A stretch of DNA of 20,455 nucleotides from Dunaliella salina (GCA_002284615.2 MU069469.1:357870-378324); one strand, 5' to 3'; counted from the stretch's first letter, positions 1 through 9,109 are shown. Program-made: numbers and translations. The notes: generated by a model from the letters alone, not told the origin.

Positions 1-64
<64 letters not shown>

Positions 65-65
65 T
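1..65. repeat. (TG)n microsatellite
   Basis: Almost pure TG dinucleotide run of about 32 units with one TA interruption near position 58. It begins at the window edge, so the full length is unknown. Confidence 0.97.
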
Positions 66-310
66 TCCCGCGTGTTTTGCAAGCTTGCAATAGTAGATAG
101 TGGCACTGACTTACGCGTAGTATTAAGTTCGAGGTGTAGGTGAAGGCTTAAGCTCCGAACTGGTGCCAAACTCAAGTAAGACTTCTATTATTTTAGTGCC
201 ATCCTTATTTGTTTCCCAACTCATGTGTAGGAAATCGTCATATAACTTTCAGGATGATAGAAATACCTTCTCGTTGTGCATGCCATGCTATGTTCTTTTG
301 TTGCGCACAG

Positions 311-414
311 GTGCAGTAGCTCCATTTACTTGGGTGTTGGTGGGACTTGCTGCACAAAATAACCAGTTCAAACAGTTGGACCTGAATATGAATGGCTACT
401 TTGCTTGCAAGTGA
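311..414 (+). CDS. Candidate terminal exon, membrane-type C-terminus
   Basis: A pyrimidine-rich stretch ending in CACAG at 310 is followed by an open frame to TGA at 412-414. The first residues, AVAPFTWVLVGLA, are hydrophobic, and the end reads NMNGYFACK. A donor-like GTAAGA at 176 would give a 135-bp intron; the upstream frame (ending SSELVPNS) leaves one base, which fits the two-base start here. The APxTWVxVxL pattern followed by a late aromatic-Ala-Cys resembles part of calcium homeostasis modulator (CALHM) channels, but there is a roughly 15-residue insertion and only about 34 residues to compare, so the family is a guess. It could be a relic or a chance open frame. Confidence 0.35.
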
Positions 415-1039
415 AGTCCATCACATTTTTTTCTCGTGTTTCGGCTTTCATGGTTTGGAGGACTTCATGGCTTTGCAAACGGGGGTGTCTTTCTCGAATT
501 GATGTAGGATTCACTCAATATGAATGTGCTTTTGCCCTTGGTGCCTTCCATAAGTTAAGTAAACTAAATTAAAGTCTGCGCAAGCTAGAGGCCGCGTGCA
601 TCAAGGGAAGGGCACTTCCCCTGACTAAAGTTGGAGGCCTCACCAGAGTCCTGCTTTGCTTGATATACGTGGGCATTTTCATCGCTCAGTAATCCCCCTC
701 CTTTTTCCATCCTCTCGCGTGGTCTTATTCTTTCAAAACGTTGCTCATAGCTTTACTGGTTTTACACAAGAAGCAATCAGTCAAAAAGCATCACTGCTAG
801 GCTGCAAGTAAAGGAATAATTGTAATGTACAGACTGTTTGAAGGTTCATGCGTGTGTATTGGGAAATGTATCATACATTTATGATACATTGCATTTTTAG
901 TTCACTAAACAGTAGTCTACAGTGCGCAGTGGAAAACAATACGTGTATGGTCAGGAATGCTCACACCAGGGGATACTCATGTGCTGCGCCTGAACAGCAG
1001 TAAAACAGTGTGGAGGGCAAGAGGGAATTGTTCAAGGTT
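415..1039. other. No gene recognised; possible 3' flank
   Basis: AT-rich, stop-rich DNA. It holds a TGTAA at 821-825 (the usual green-algal poly(A) signal, possibly chance 400 bases past the stop at 414) and a hairpin at 865-890. Nothing else can be supported. Confidence 0.5.
865..890. repeat. Perfect inverted repeat, 10-bp arms, 6-nt loop
   Basis: The left arm AATGTATCAT (865-874) is the exact reverse complement of ATGATACATT (881-890), with ACATTT between. It is AT-rich and isolated from any gene I can call. Confidence 0.9.
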
Positions 1040-1439
1040 TCAAGGGAAAGAAGGCCTCCGGTCAAATCGACTGACTGCTAGCCTGTTCGTAAAATAGAAG
1101 CCTTCTATTTTGAGGAGTTCATCAAGAAAAGAATTGTTGTTGTTCTGATACAACGAACCAAACATTTTATGCGACTGGACATGGTGAAATGCAGGCAAGA
1201 ACGGAGCCATCTGAAAGGATGGAGAAGAATGAGAAAGGACAGGACCAGAGAATATACAAGTATAATTTCTGCCTAAGGTTGCAAACTTGAGGGGGGTGGG
1301 TGCATTTGAAGATGACATGCTGCTCATCTTGAGCGTCATCCTGGGCATCACAAAGATCAAACGTGGGAAAAAATATTGTCATCCAAGTGGCTCGCTCAAC
1401 CCTCAAAGTTGGGCACGAAGCCGAAAGCAATATGTTCAC
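1040..1439 (-). pseudogene. Decayed LINE reverse-transcriptase C-terminus
   Basis: Read on the minus strand, 1439 to about 1190 gives LRVERATW, a cysteine segment, DAQDEQHVIFKC and VCNLRQKL. This is the order of the zinc-knuckle tail of algal LINE polyproteins, and parallels FRLRAQGLKVETAAW...IQDEVHALLRC...VSDLRRKC in the longer copy near 7500-7640. After about 1190 the similarity moves to another frame (NNNNSFLDELLKI, comparable to HNNKLYLFISELM), so at least one frameshift separates the blocks. Only the last hundred or so codons remain and no start is present. It is clearly older than the 6.3-7.9 kb copies. Family call inferred from motif order. Confidence 0.65.
1091..1111. repeat. Perfect inverted repeat, 10-bp arms, 1-nt centre
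   Basis: AAAATAGAAG (1091-1100), a central C, then CTTCTATTTT (1102-1111). It lies inside the 3' part of the minus-strand LINE relic. With a one-base centre it cannot fold into a normal hairpin loop in full, so it may be a protein-type palindrome or chance. Confidence 0.8.
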
Positions 1440-1735
1440 AGCGTGTTAATCCAGAAAGCTCTAGGAGCATAACAGCGGGGAAACAATGTCCAGCTCCATG
1501 TATATCACACTGTCAGAAGCAGGCCAAGGACACACCAAGAGACTCCAGGCCTAGGAACCCTGTGTACCTTGGCGCACCTACAGCCCGCCCATTGACCTTT
1601 AACAACATTTTAGTACAACCAGCATCGCCATACTCCTAACACACCACGTTCTGCATGCACCACAGCCACCTCAATGACACTACATACATTTCCTGCTCAT
1701 TCCCAAGGTGCAGCAACACTCAGGGTGTAGCCTGG
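1440..1735. other. No gene recognised
   Basis: Short overlapping open frames without family motifs. It separates the minus-strand LINE relic from the minus-strand coiled-coil exon; if that gene is real, part of this would be its 3' UTR. Confidence 0.4.
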
Positions 1736-1849
1736 CTACTTCTCGCGGAGCTCAGTCATCTTCTGATTGTGTTGCTCATCCATCTTCTGTGTCTCTTGCC
1801 TGACCATTTGTGCAAACCGGACATTGAGCTGCTGGTACCAGGTGGGCAC
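1736..1849 (-). CDS. Candidate terminal exon of a coiled-coil protein
   Basis: Below the usual size cut-off but strongly coding in character. From 1849 down to the stop TAG (1736-1738) the minus strand reads 37 residues beginning VPTWYQQLNVRF, continuing AQMVRQETQKMDEQ and ending KMTELREK. It is charged, rich in Gln, Glu, Lys and Met, and spaced like a short coiled coil. A possible acceptor (CTTGCAAG) lies at 1849-1856. Just upstream (about 1854-1945) other frames give FEHELSAMNK and KALQEMETEA, also coiled-coil-like, but one or two base shifts are needed to join them. The gene may therefore be damaged, or small introns may be misread. No family recognised. Confidence 0.5.
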   Translation of the reverse strand: MPTWYQQLNVRFAQMVRQETQKMDEQHNQKMTELREK

Positions 1850-2212
1850 TTGCAAGGGTTAGCCTCGGTCTCCATCTCCTGCAAAGCTTTAATGCTTGTT
1901 CATGGCACTCAATTCATGCTCGAAAGTCCATGTACACTTTCCTAGATCAAAACGCAATAGCAAAATTAACCTTCTGCCATGCAGTTTGGCGAACCCACAG
2001 CTGTACCTCCCCAAACTAAAGTGTAAAAACTTAAACCAAACTTTGCGAAAAGACAACAAGCCTAGTTTGTCTACCTGCAATGCTTACAATGGTCCGAATT
2101 GGGACGCACTGGCAGCTGCAGACAGTGGGCTGGAAAAGGAAAGTCCTTACAGGCCAGTGACCACGTGCATAAAGAAATGGTTCTCTGACTAGCAAGCTAG
2201 CAGTAGCCTCAC

Positions 2213-2279
2213 CGAAGGGCTTCCTCAACCTATACTCGACACTGTCATGCGTGAGAGCATCCGCGTGCGCTTCGTGTAG
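2213..2279 (-). CDS. Candidate internal exon, minus-strand gene
   Basis: Acceptor ATGCTCCAG at 2280-2288 and donor G|GTGAGG at 2212 bound a 67-nt open segment reading LHEAHADALTHDSVEYRL then RKPF, leaving one base. A second acceptor-bounded block (2129 downwards, after CCTTTTCCAG) follows within 85 bases. It probably belongs to the same gene as the coiled-coil exon at 1736-1849, but I could not thread all phases without a stop. A partial copy of this acceptor context lies upstream near 2672-2690. No domain recognised. Confidence 0.3.
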
Positions 2280-2289
2280 CTGGAGCATG

Positions 2290-2994
2290 AGTGATTGGGA
2301 TTTAGCTCCTGTACCATAGGCTTCTTCTGCAGCCCCTGCTGCAAACCTGGAGAGACTTCTAGCTTGTGTGCATGTGAACCTGGTGTATCATGTCTCCCTT
2401 TGGTGATTCCATGGAGTCACTGGCTGAACAAGTCCAGGAAACCTGTATCTGTGTGTCTTTATGCCTTGTGCCTCAAGGCGGCAAGTTTCCCAGTAGACTT
2501 CAAGCCTTCAGATGCTTATGCAAGAGTGTGCATGCCCATGCACCAAACCTTTGTTAGTAGAGACCCAGCTGTGCAGTCCTCAGTTTTGCTTTGCAAGCTC
2601 CTGTGAGAGCAACTTAGTGTCCTTGTGTTCCTCTTTGCTCCTTCTGTGCCTTANCAACTCTGTCATCAGTGTCTTGTGTAGCTGGAGGACTCATCAGAGT
2701 CCGACTTCCGTCATCAATAAACTTGAGCCCTTCTGAGGCTGCTGCTGTGTGCAGTAAGACTTGAAGTTTTATTTCCTTTTCTCTCCTGTTTTCCTGTGGC
2801 TTCAGCTGAGCAGTTAGTTTGTGTGGTCAGGGTTGTTTGTTACCCTGGTCTCTCTCTCTTTGAATCAATCCGTTAGCCTCGAGTGTAACATCCTACACCA
2901 GCAATCGTCAGACTCAGAGCCCGGCGCATATCCAGGCTGCGTCCGGTGAGTAGTACAGAAGGAACTCAAGCAAGGAAGCATCCCAAGCATTAGC
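2290..2994. other. No confident gene; one junction-like copy
   Basis: Contains a cysteine-rich + open frame (2295-2606) without recognisable domains and one ambiguous base at 2654. Positions 2672-2690 resemble the acceptor context of the minus-strand exon at 2213-2279. Nothing else can be supported. Confidence 0.35.
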
Positions 2995-3072
2995 CAGTAC
3001 CATCTGCCCCTCCCAGGGTCCAGGTACACCCTTCCAGTACCATCCGCCCCTCCCAGGGTCCAGGTACACTCA
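2995..3072. repeat. Two tandem 40-bp units
   Basis: Units start with CAGTACCAT at 2995 and 3035 and share CCCCTCCCAGGGTCCAGGTAC with one mismatch nearby. This is a recent duplication. Confidence 0.9.
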
Positions 3073-3265
3073 ATCCAAGTGCCAGCATTCAATTGCGCCA
3101 GGTGCTCTGCATTTCAGTCTCGAATCTCACGGAATCTTCTAGGAATCTCGCCAGCTACACATTCATTCCACCAAGCCTCAGGCCCCGCAGCACTCATCGC
3201 AGCGCGGGCCGAGGCGCAGGGGAGCAGCCTTAGCAGAAGGGGCAGCAACTCACAACCCCTGTGCT

Positions 3266-3386
3266 CCTCAGTATCTCTCCCTGTCTAGTATCCTCAGTAT
3301 CTCTCCCTGTCTAGTATCCTCAGTACCTCTCCCTCCTCAGTACCTCTCCCTGTCTAGTATCCTCAGTTTCTCTCCCTGTCTAGTTG
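3266..3386 (+). repeat. 26-bp minisatellite, about 5 units
   Basis: Units begin CCTCAGTA at 3266, 3292, 3318, 3335 (shortened, 17 bp) and 3361. Most full units contain CTCTCCCTGTCTAG, a pyrimidine tract plus AG that looks like a 3' splice site on +. The last unit is followed by a short segment ending at a donor-like GCTGAG|GTGAGA near 3440. Confidence 0.9.
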
Positions 3387-3539
3387 GCGCAGTGAATTAG
3401 ACCAGCGAAGTCAGCACACGCGACAACACAACTAGCTGAGGTGAGAACCAGGAACAGAGCTTATGAGCATCTGAAGGCTTGTCGGCCATGCCCCTAAACA
3501 CCCAGATGCTCTTTCTTCCGCTCTCTTTAATGTTTTGCG

Positions 3540-3559
3540 CCCCCCCCCCCCCCCCCCCC
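3540..3559. repeat. C20 homopolymer
   Basis: Twenty consecutive C residues between TTTTGCG and TAGCCCC. Length is likely unreliable in assembly and polymorphic. Confidence 0.95.
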
Positions 3560-3661
3560 TAGCCCCTTGAAAATGAAGAGCGTGCCTGGCACCTTTCATG
3601 ATTGCCAATTTTTGGATGGCTTAGATGTTAGATACTTAGATTTTTGTTTGGTAAGGCTCAG

Positions 3662-3930
3662 GTTCCGAAAACTGGAAATTGCACCTTTAAACATGACAGA
3701 CTACCCTCTCCACCCTCAAAACAGGTACTGTGCAATATGAGGGGAAGCACAGCATCACAGCAGCAACGCCTTGCTTGCCTTCACACCAGTCCTTCTCTGT
3801 GGACTTTGCTTGCCTTTCTGTCCTTCCTGTTTGTTTTCAGTCCTAGGAACCCCAGCCTTTTCGCTGGTATTTTGTTCATGAACGAGCAGAGGCCCTTAAG
3901 GGAAATCGCCATTTCCTTGAGTCGATGTAA
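3662..3930 (+). CDS. Two candidate exons, CCCH-like zinc-finger protein C-terminus
   Basis: Exon 1 is 3662-3724 (63 nt), after a T-rich tract ending CTCAG and before CAG|GTACTG. Exon 2 is 3847-3930, after a long pyrimidine tract ending TCCTAG, closing at TAA 3928-3930. Both are in phase 0 and join cleanly. Exon 1 reads VPKTGNCTFKHDRLPS; CTFKH gives the last Cys and His (C-x3-H) of a CCCH finger, which binds RNA in many eukaryotic proteins. The first two Cys would have to lie in an upstream exon I could not find. Exon 2 starts EPQPFRWYFVHERAEAL and ends FLESM. The 122-bp intron is short. The finger rests on one half-motif, so function is tentative. Confidence 0.45.
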
Positions 3931-4650
3931 CCCAAAAAAATACACAAACACCACGTCTCTGGCCAGGCAACCCATGAATTGAACGCACAAAATTGTCGCA
4001 TTCACCTAGCAGAAGTCAAATGCTGTGGAGATACAAAGCCTGGTGCTCGACAGGCCTCACTGCAACAACACAGTGACCTCTGCAAAGACCATCCAGTGCT
4101 TAAATTATTCTGCATTCAATTCTCCCTAGAGTGGGTGGGACAATTTACACCGATCGAACCATTGATCAATTCAAAAAGCTAGGGAAAAACTCTCTCAAAA
4201 ACCTAACTAGCGTGTCAGCTCCATGCCCATTCTGTGCAATTTGCACGCAAACTTTTCTCAACCAGGCATGCCATAGAAAAAGAAACCATAACCTTGGTGC
4301 CCTGGAGCCGAGAGCTGCAAGCCGCCAGACCCAATTAAGTTCTCTCTCATCTACTCGTGAGGGAGACCCAGGCTCTTTGAGCCAATACATTTCTTTCCTT
4401 ATTTGATGTAGGGAGAGTTTTTTTTAGCCTGTGTAGTTGTTCTTTTTCTTTTCTGTGTCGGATGCAAGGACGTACAGTTTATTCTGCCTGAGAAACTCGG
4501 TTCATTATGCCCATGGGCACTACCTTGCATTTTGCCCTTTGAGCAGACACTGTCTTAGACACCAAGCTTTATGTTCCTTTTGTGGTGAAGTGCCTGCTTC
4601 ATACGTGTGTTTATTTGTTGATCCTCAAACTTTTCCTCCAGTTCAACAGT
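3931..4650. other. No confident gene
   Basis: An acceptor-like site at 4461-4468 opens a 29-codon + frame (4469-4558) beginning DVQFILPEKLGS. It runs into the LINE-like tail that follows and may be part of a degraded element. Other open frames look random. Confidence 0.3.
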
Positions 4651-4678
4651 GCTGAGCAGCCAAACTATCAGGCTGAAA
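4651..4678 (+). mobile_element. LINE 3'-end fragment, degenerate
   Basis: About 24 of 28 bases match the LINE tail fragment at 6571-6598 (CCGAGCAGCCAAAC then GGCTGAA). The preceding 60 bases weakly follow the same element. Short, so tentative. Confidence 0.4.
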
Positions 4679-5015
4679 GCTTTAATCCCTTTGCAATCTC
4701 GCAATCCTGAAGGATCAATCAGGAGGTAGAACCGCTCAGATGCCCCTCGGAGGCACATACACCTGAAATACTCGTATTTCCTTCGTTCCTAACCTTGATG
4801 GAGGTTTCCATGTAATCTGATGTAATGTTGCTATCCTTGAAGGAGATTCACGAAGTCCTACCTAGGAGGACTTCAAAATGAAAAACATGCTATTTATGTA
4901 CGTTTGTTTTTTTCTTTCCCGTCTGCTCACAGAGTTCTTCAACACGAGACAGGCACTCTTTACTACTCTCAGCCGCCCTTGTAGGCGGATAAAGCGATGT
5001 AACCTTACCGTACTA
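4679..5015. other. No gene recognised; left flank of transposon
   Basis: Holds a 12-bp direct repeat, TACTACTCTCAG, at 4961-4972 and 5011-5022, around a 38-bp segment containing CCGCC/GGCGG arms (4974-4989). The second copy ends in the transposon's target-duplication sequence. Confidence 0.5.
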
Positions 5016-6261
5016 CTCTCAGTCAGGTGCCACAACCCTGTGTGATATCCTGCCTTTTGCCAGCCAGGCCACCTCTGCCCATTCTGAGAACACCTCCTGA
5101 AAGCTAATAAAAAAAGCAATTTTCCAGCACTGAGCTGGTCCCATTTGGTGAACCCTGCTGCGCGCTAGGTCTGCATGTTTGCGCGCTCAGCCAGCAAAAC
5201 TCACCCCCTGTGTGCCCTAACCCTCCAGCTGCATGCCCAAGCCTGCAGGTGGTCCCCAGGATAATCTCTGAGTGCACTGGTGGCCACCTGATGCGAGCTG
5301 GCAGGGGGCTGTTCTGGGGGTGCTCCAAAGCCAGTCGAGAGGAGTGACGACGACAGGAAACGGCTTTCTATTAATGTTTAATGAAATTTTGGCGCTTCAG
5401 CGGAGTGTTGGGACGGGTCCCGGATTTCAAACGCTTATACCTTTCAAATCTCCGCTGGCAGGCAGTCTTATGAGATTAAAGGCGATATTTTCATTTTATT
5501 TTGAAGGGAATAATGCCAAGGCTTTTCGCGCACACGCTTAAAATTTTAAGAAATCTGGAATCCAAGATTTGGCTCGCATTACACTGCTCAAAATATCATC
5601 AAAAATACGTTGGCTCCCTCGGATGTGTGCCCACAAGCAAAAACTTGTGAGTAATAAGCTCCAGCAATTTTGAGGAGCCCAGCAGCTCCTCCCTGGCGCC
5701 CATGATGGCAGCCCGCGGTGTCAATTATCAACATGATGTTGATGATGACAACCGCAGGCATCGGCCAGGACAAACAGTGGGTGCGGAGGTGGCCTATCAG
5801 GGCCTGGCCAGGCCTCCCTGCTTTTGTGCACCTGTCCGTGCGATGAAAATCCGACCAGCATCAGGGGTCCTCCCGACAACCCAAAATCACTTGCAATATT
5901 ACCAGCAGGCTTCCCAAACACTCACCGCTGCAGTTTGGGCCTGAGCAGGGTCCCTCAAAATATAGCCATTCCCAGGGTTGACCAAGAAGTGCAGGTTTGG
6001 GGCACAACTGATGCTCCCTTAATTACTAAAATATTGATAAAGAAACATATGCCGCATCAAAACACGCACTGGTGTGCCCAAATGAAAGAAATGCATGTTT
6101 TTGATGCACAGAGCTCCACCTGAGCCTCATCCAGATGCCACCAACATGTCATACAAGACCACTGACCCAAAAAGGCAACCCCCCCTACTCAGAAGTGGGT
6201 TTGAGGGTGTCCGGCAGTATATCACCCAAATCTGGCATAGGTTGTGGCGCCTGACTCTCAG
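5016..6261. mobile_element. TIR DNA transposon, copy 1, with 7-bp target duplications
   Basis: The element is 5023-6254 (1232 bp). The left end TCAGGTGCCACAACC and the right end GGTTGTGGCGCCTGA are inverted repeats with one mismatch; weaker inverted similarity extends inward (GTGATATCCTGCC against its counterpart near 6210-6225). CTCTCAG lies directly outside both ends (5016-5022 and 6255-6261). A second copy at 13862-15087 shares about nine bases in ten over the outer 350 bp left and 640 bp right, with a diverged middle. No transposase: the longest frames (74-80 codons) exist in both copies but carry no motif. It is therefore most likely non-autonomous. The superfamily is unassigned; a 3-bp duplication (CTC) with ends AGTCAGG is the alternative reading. 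Confidence 0.85.
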
Positions 6262-6279
6262 GCTAGTTCTGAGGATGTC

Positions 6280-6549
6280 TTTCATTTCTTGCAGGACCAA
6301 ACAAATGAGACTTGTATGCTGACCTGTTCAACTGCATCTCAGGTGTTTTTTCAATGGAACAACCTTACTTACAGCAAGTTAGTGTCCAGGGTGTGCAGGA
6401 TTTCCTTTTGCAACACAACAACAAGCTTTATTTGTTTATTTCTGAGCTTATGGAATTATGTTGGCTGGCGAGGACCAGTCACAGGCCGATCAGTCGAACA
6501 ATCTGGCTGAAGGTCCCCAAATGTAAATCTAAATCTAACTCTAAATCTA
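6280..6549 (+). mobile_element. 5'-truncated LINE 3' end, copy 1
   Basis: From about 6300 this matches 7650-7884 at roughly 95% by eye, covering the last 70 or so codons (FSMEQPYLQQVSVQGVQD and NKLYLFISELM) and ending in TAAATC-type hexamers (6523-6549). A one-base indel after ISELM breaks the frame. Weaker similarity may extend left to the transposon edge at 6262. 5' truncation plus a short-repeat tail is normal for target-primed retrotransposition. Confidence 0.75.
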
Positions 6550-6567
6550 TGGACGGAACAGTTCATC

Positions 6568-6612
6568 AGGCCGAGCAGCCAAACAACCTGGCTGAAGGTG
6601 AAACCCAATTGT
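6568..6612 (+). mobile_element. LINE 3'-tail fragment
   Basis: Reads QAEQPNNLAEG, corresponding to QADQLNNLAEG at the end of the copy at 7800-7863. It follows the hexamer tail of the preceding fragment directly, and seems to come from a slightly different subfamily. Confidence 0.6.
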
Positions 6613-6819
6613 AACCTTTAACCTACCTTTGAGGCAGGTACAGCTATGCAACCTCATCAAGCATGCCCGTCATGCTGTGACTGAGCTCCAAGTATTGCTC
6701 TTCAAGTTGGAATGGGCCCTAAGTATTACTTTTTCAGGTTGGAATGGTCTGGCTAGAGGTGCTTCATGACTAAGTCCTCTGAGCATGCTACTGGTCCGTT
6801 CATGGCGTCTGCTTTTTGA

Positions 6820-7884
6820 ATCCGTCAATTTGTTCGTGAGCACTCTCTGGCAAATAGGCCATACGTCTCTCTGTGGCTTGGGAAGACGTATGTGGTTCCG
6901 GCTGGACTGTATGAAGGGCAGGTGTGGGGAACTGAGTACATTAAAGAGGGNAAGGAGTTTGCGAGTGACCTGCAAGTGCGGCACGTGAGTTATCTAAAAA
7001 GCACGCTGGGTGTCAAACGTACCACTTCAAACTGGGCTGTTTTGCGGGAGTGTGGTCATGAGCCGCTCCAGTTTTATTGGTTCAGATCTGTTGTTAAAAT
7101 GTATAATAGCATGCTCAGGTCCAATAGCGAGACGCTGAGAAGCGTGCTGAAAGCGGATCTGAACATTCATTCTCGTGAGCCTTCTTGCTGGACTGCTTTA
7201 GATGTGCTGGACTGCTTTAGATGCCTTTCAAGGATTGCGGCGCTGTGATTCCTTTGTTGAAGCTGTGCGGCAGGGTACACCTATTTCTATTCAAGAGTTC
7301 ACTGCTGACCGGCACAGGTTGCGGGCAGTGTGGAGAGATGTTGAGGGGGTAAACCCTCGGGAGACTTACAGTAAATTGGCAACCTATCAACTTTTTTTGC
7401 TGTGCCTTTTGACCACAATGTGCGTGCCCCAGCCCGCTTACCGAGACACATGCATTTGGATCTGTCTCAACATGTCGTAAGGAATGTTAGCCGTTTCAGA
7501 CTTAGGGCACAGGGGTTGAAGGTAGAGACAGCGGCTTGGGATTCTCGATACTCTCTCGTGTGTGATTGCTGCTCTAGTGCTAAGATTCAGGATGAAGTCC
7601 ATGCCCTTTTGAGGTGCAGAAACGCAGCTGTCTCTGATTTGAGGAGAAAGTGTGCTTACCTGTTCAACTGCTTCTCAGGTGTTTTTTCAATGGAACAACC
7701 TTATTTACAGCAAGTTAGTGTCCAGGGTGTGCAGGATTTCCTCTTGCAACACAACAACAAGCTTTATTTGTTTATTTCTGAGCTTATGGATATTATGTTG
7801 GCTGGGGAGGACCAGTCACAGGCTGATCAGTTGAACAATCTGGCTGAAGGTCCCCAAATGTAAATGTAAATGTAAATCTAAATC
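6820..7884 (+). pseudogene. LINE polyprotein C-terminus (RT thumb to zinc knuckle), two frameshifts
   Basis: Open in one frame from 6820, with VVPAGLYEGQVWG, NWAVLRECGHEPLQFYWF and an ADLNIHSREP stretch: the post-catalytic part of an algal LINE reverse transcriptase. A 19-bp tandem duplication (7185-7203 and 7204-7222) moves it to the next frame, which continues ALDAFQGLRRCDSFVEAVRQ. A T7 run (7392-7398), probably one T short, returns it to the first frame: FRLRAQGLKVETAAW, then CDCCSSAKIQDEVHALLRC, then NKLYLFISELMDIM. The stop TAA (7861-7863) is the first three bases of the 3' tail, two TAAATG then two TAAATC (7861-7884). The catalytic RT core and endonuclease are absent, so it cannot act alone. 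The ambiguous base at 6951 falls in a wobble position (GGN, Gly). Confidence 0.85.
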
Positions 7885-9109
7885 TCCTGCTTCAGCTCAT
7901 TCGCCCAAGCAGGCGTGTACAGCTATGAAGCCCTTCCTCTCCAATGAATCTCCTGATCCTATCAAACCCCATCCTATCCTTGAAAGATATCAATCATTGT
8001 GACCAATATGTTAGAGATTTGCATTTGCTGCTGGCTGGCGTGGACCAGATCAGCTGAAAAGCCTTGCCAAAGTACATTTTGGTTTCAAGGTCCAAAGTGT
8101 CATTAAAAAATAGCAGGGGTATAAAAGCTTCAGGTGCCCAAAAAGTCGATCAAGCCGGTGAAAATCCCAACCGGGCGTACAAAGCAACATCAACAATACC
8201 CACAGGATTTTGCTATCTGTCAGTCAAAACCAAAAGCATCCCACCTTCCGTAAGTGTTTTTGGGGCACTTACTGCATCGAACATTGGAACTCCCAGCAGT
8301 GAGATGCACACAGGAGTGCAGAGGAGTTTATTTTCCCACCAACAAAAGTTCTCGCAGGGTAAAAACCTTACCTTAGTACACAGGTTAGTACCCTACCACA
8401 GGATGCAAGTTTGCATCAAACAATGCCACAAGCCAAGCTGAAGATGACAGCAGAAGAGGAGATCCAGCCTTTCACAAGAGCCTCCTTGTAAGGCCTACAA
8501 AGTAGTACCAACGAAGATGAGCAACTGGGAGGCTCACAAGGCGTGCCCTGCCTACTCCAGAGCATAGGAATTCACAAACACACAAAGACTAGTCCGGAAC
8601 ATTGAGCCAGATCTTATTGAAGAAGGGACATGGTGACTCACGCATGCACAAATTAGTCAGTCCGGGACAATACCAAAAAAAAAGGAACAATACACCAGGT
8701 CTCCACTTTCTTAGTGAGAGGAGAAGTACTCTGCAGCAAGGACCTTTATTGTGGGATGACTGGGCAATAAAGAAACACAGGAAAAGCAAATTTGGTCTAG
8801 GCTAACAGACTGACAAGTAACATGTATATCATAATCTAAGTGCAAGGGCTTTCCGTCTTGTGGACAAGCAGGCTCTAGAGGTGGCAATGGCGTTCAGGCC
8901 GACAAGCATGGGTAAAGGGGTGGAGCTACATTAGGCCACCCAAAATACCAATGCAATTCATGCTAAATTTGGACACCGGTGGGTACCAGAGTGATTCAAG
9001 CAAATGTGATCTTTGAGTTTGTCCGATGAAGGCAGCAGCCGAGATGAAATGAGGAGTGCCTGGTCACTATGCCAATGTCCACCCTCTCCAGTAAGTCAAC
9101 ACCCCCGGA
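7885..9109. other. No confident gene; possible LINE scrap and TATA-like site
   Basis: Positions 8009-8055 contain GGCTGGCGTGGACCAG, resembling the LINE tail with an internal deletion. TATAAAAG occurs at 8120-8127. A 125-codon + frame (8064-8441) has no recognisable domain and average composition; I would not call it a gene. An AATAAA lies at 8766 on +. Confidence 0.35.

Noticed and set aside
4555..4758. Minus open frame with an acceptor-like start and lysine-rich C-terminus
   Set aside because: It overlaps the antisense of a LINE-tail fragment (4651-4678), so it is likely a shadow; no family recognised.
5104..5328. 74-codon minus frame present in both transposon copies
   Set aside because: Its conservation equals that of the surrounding DNA and it has no transposase motif; it is explained by recent common origin of the copies.
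8064..8441. 125-codon + frame downstream of TATAAAAG
   Set aside because: No domain, no coding bias I can see, and a TATA-like octamer alone is not evidence of a gene.
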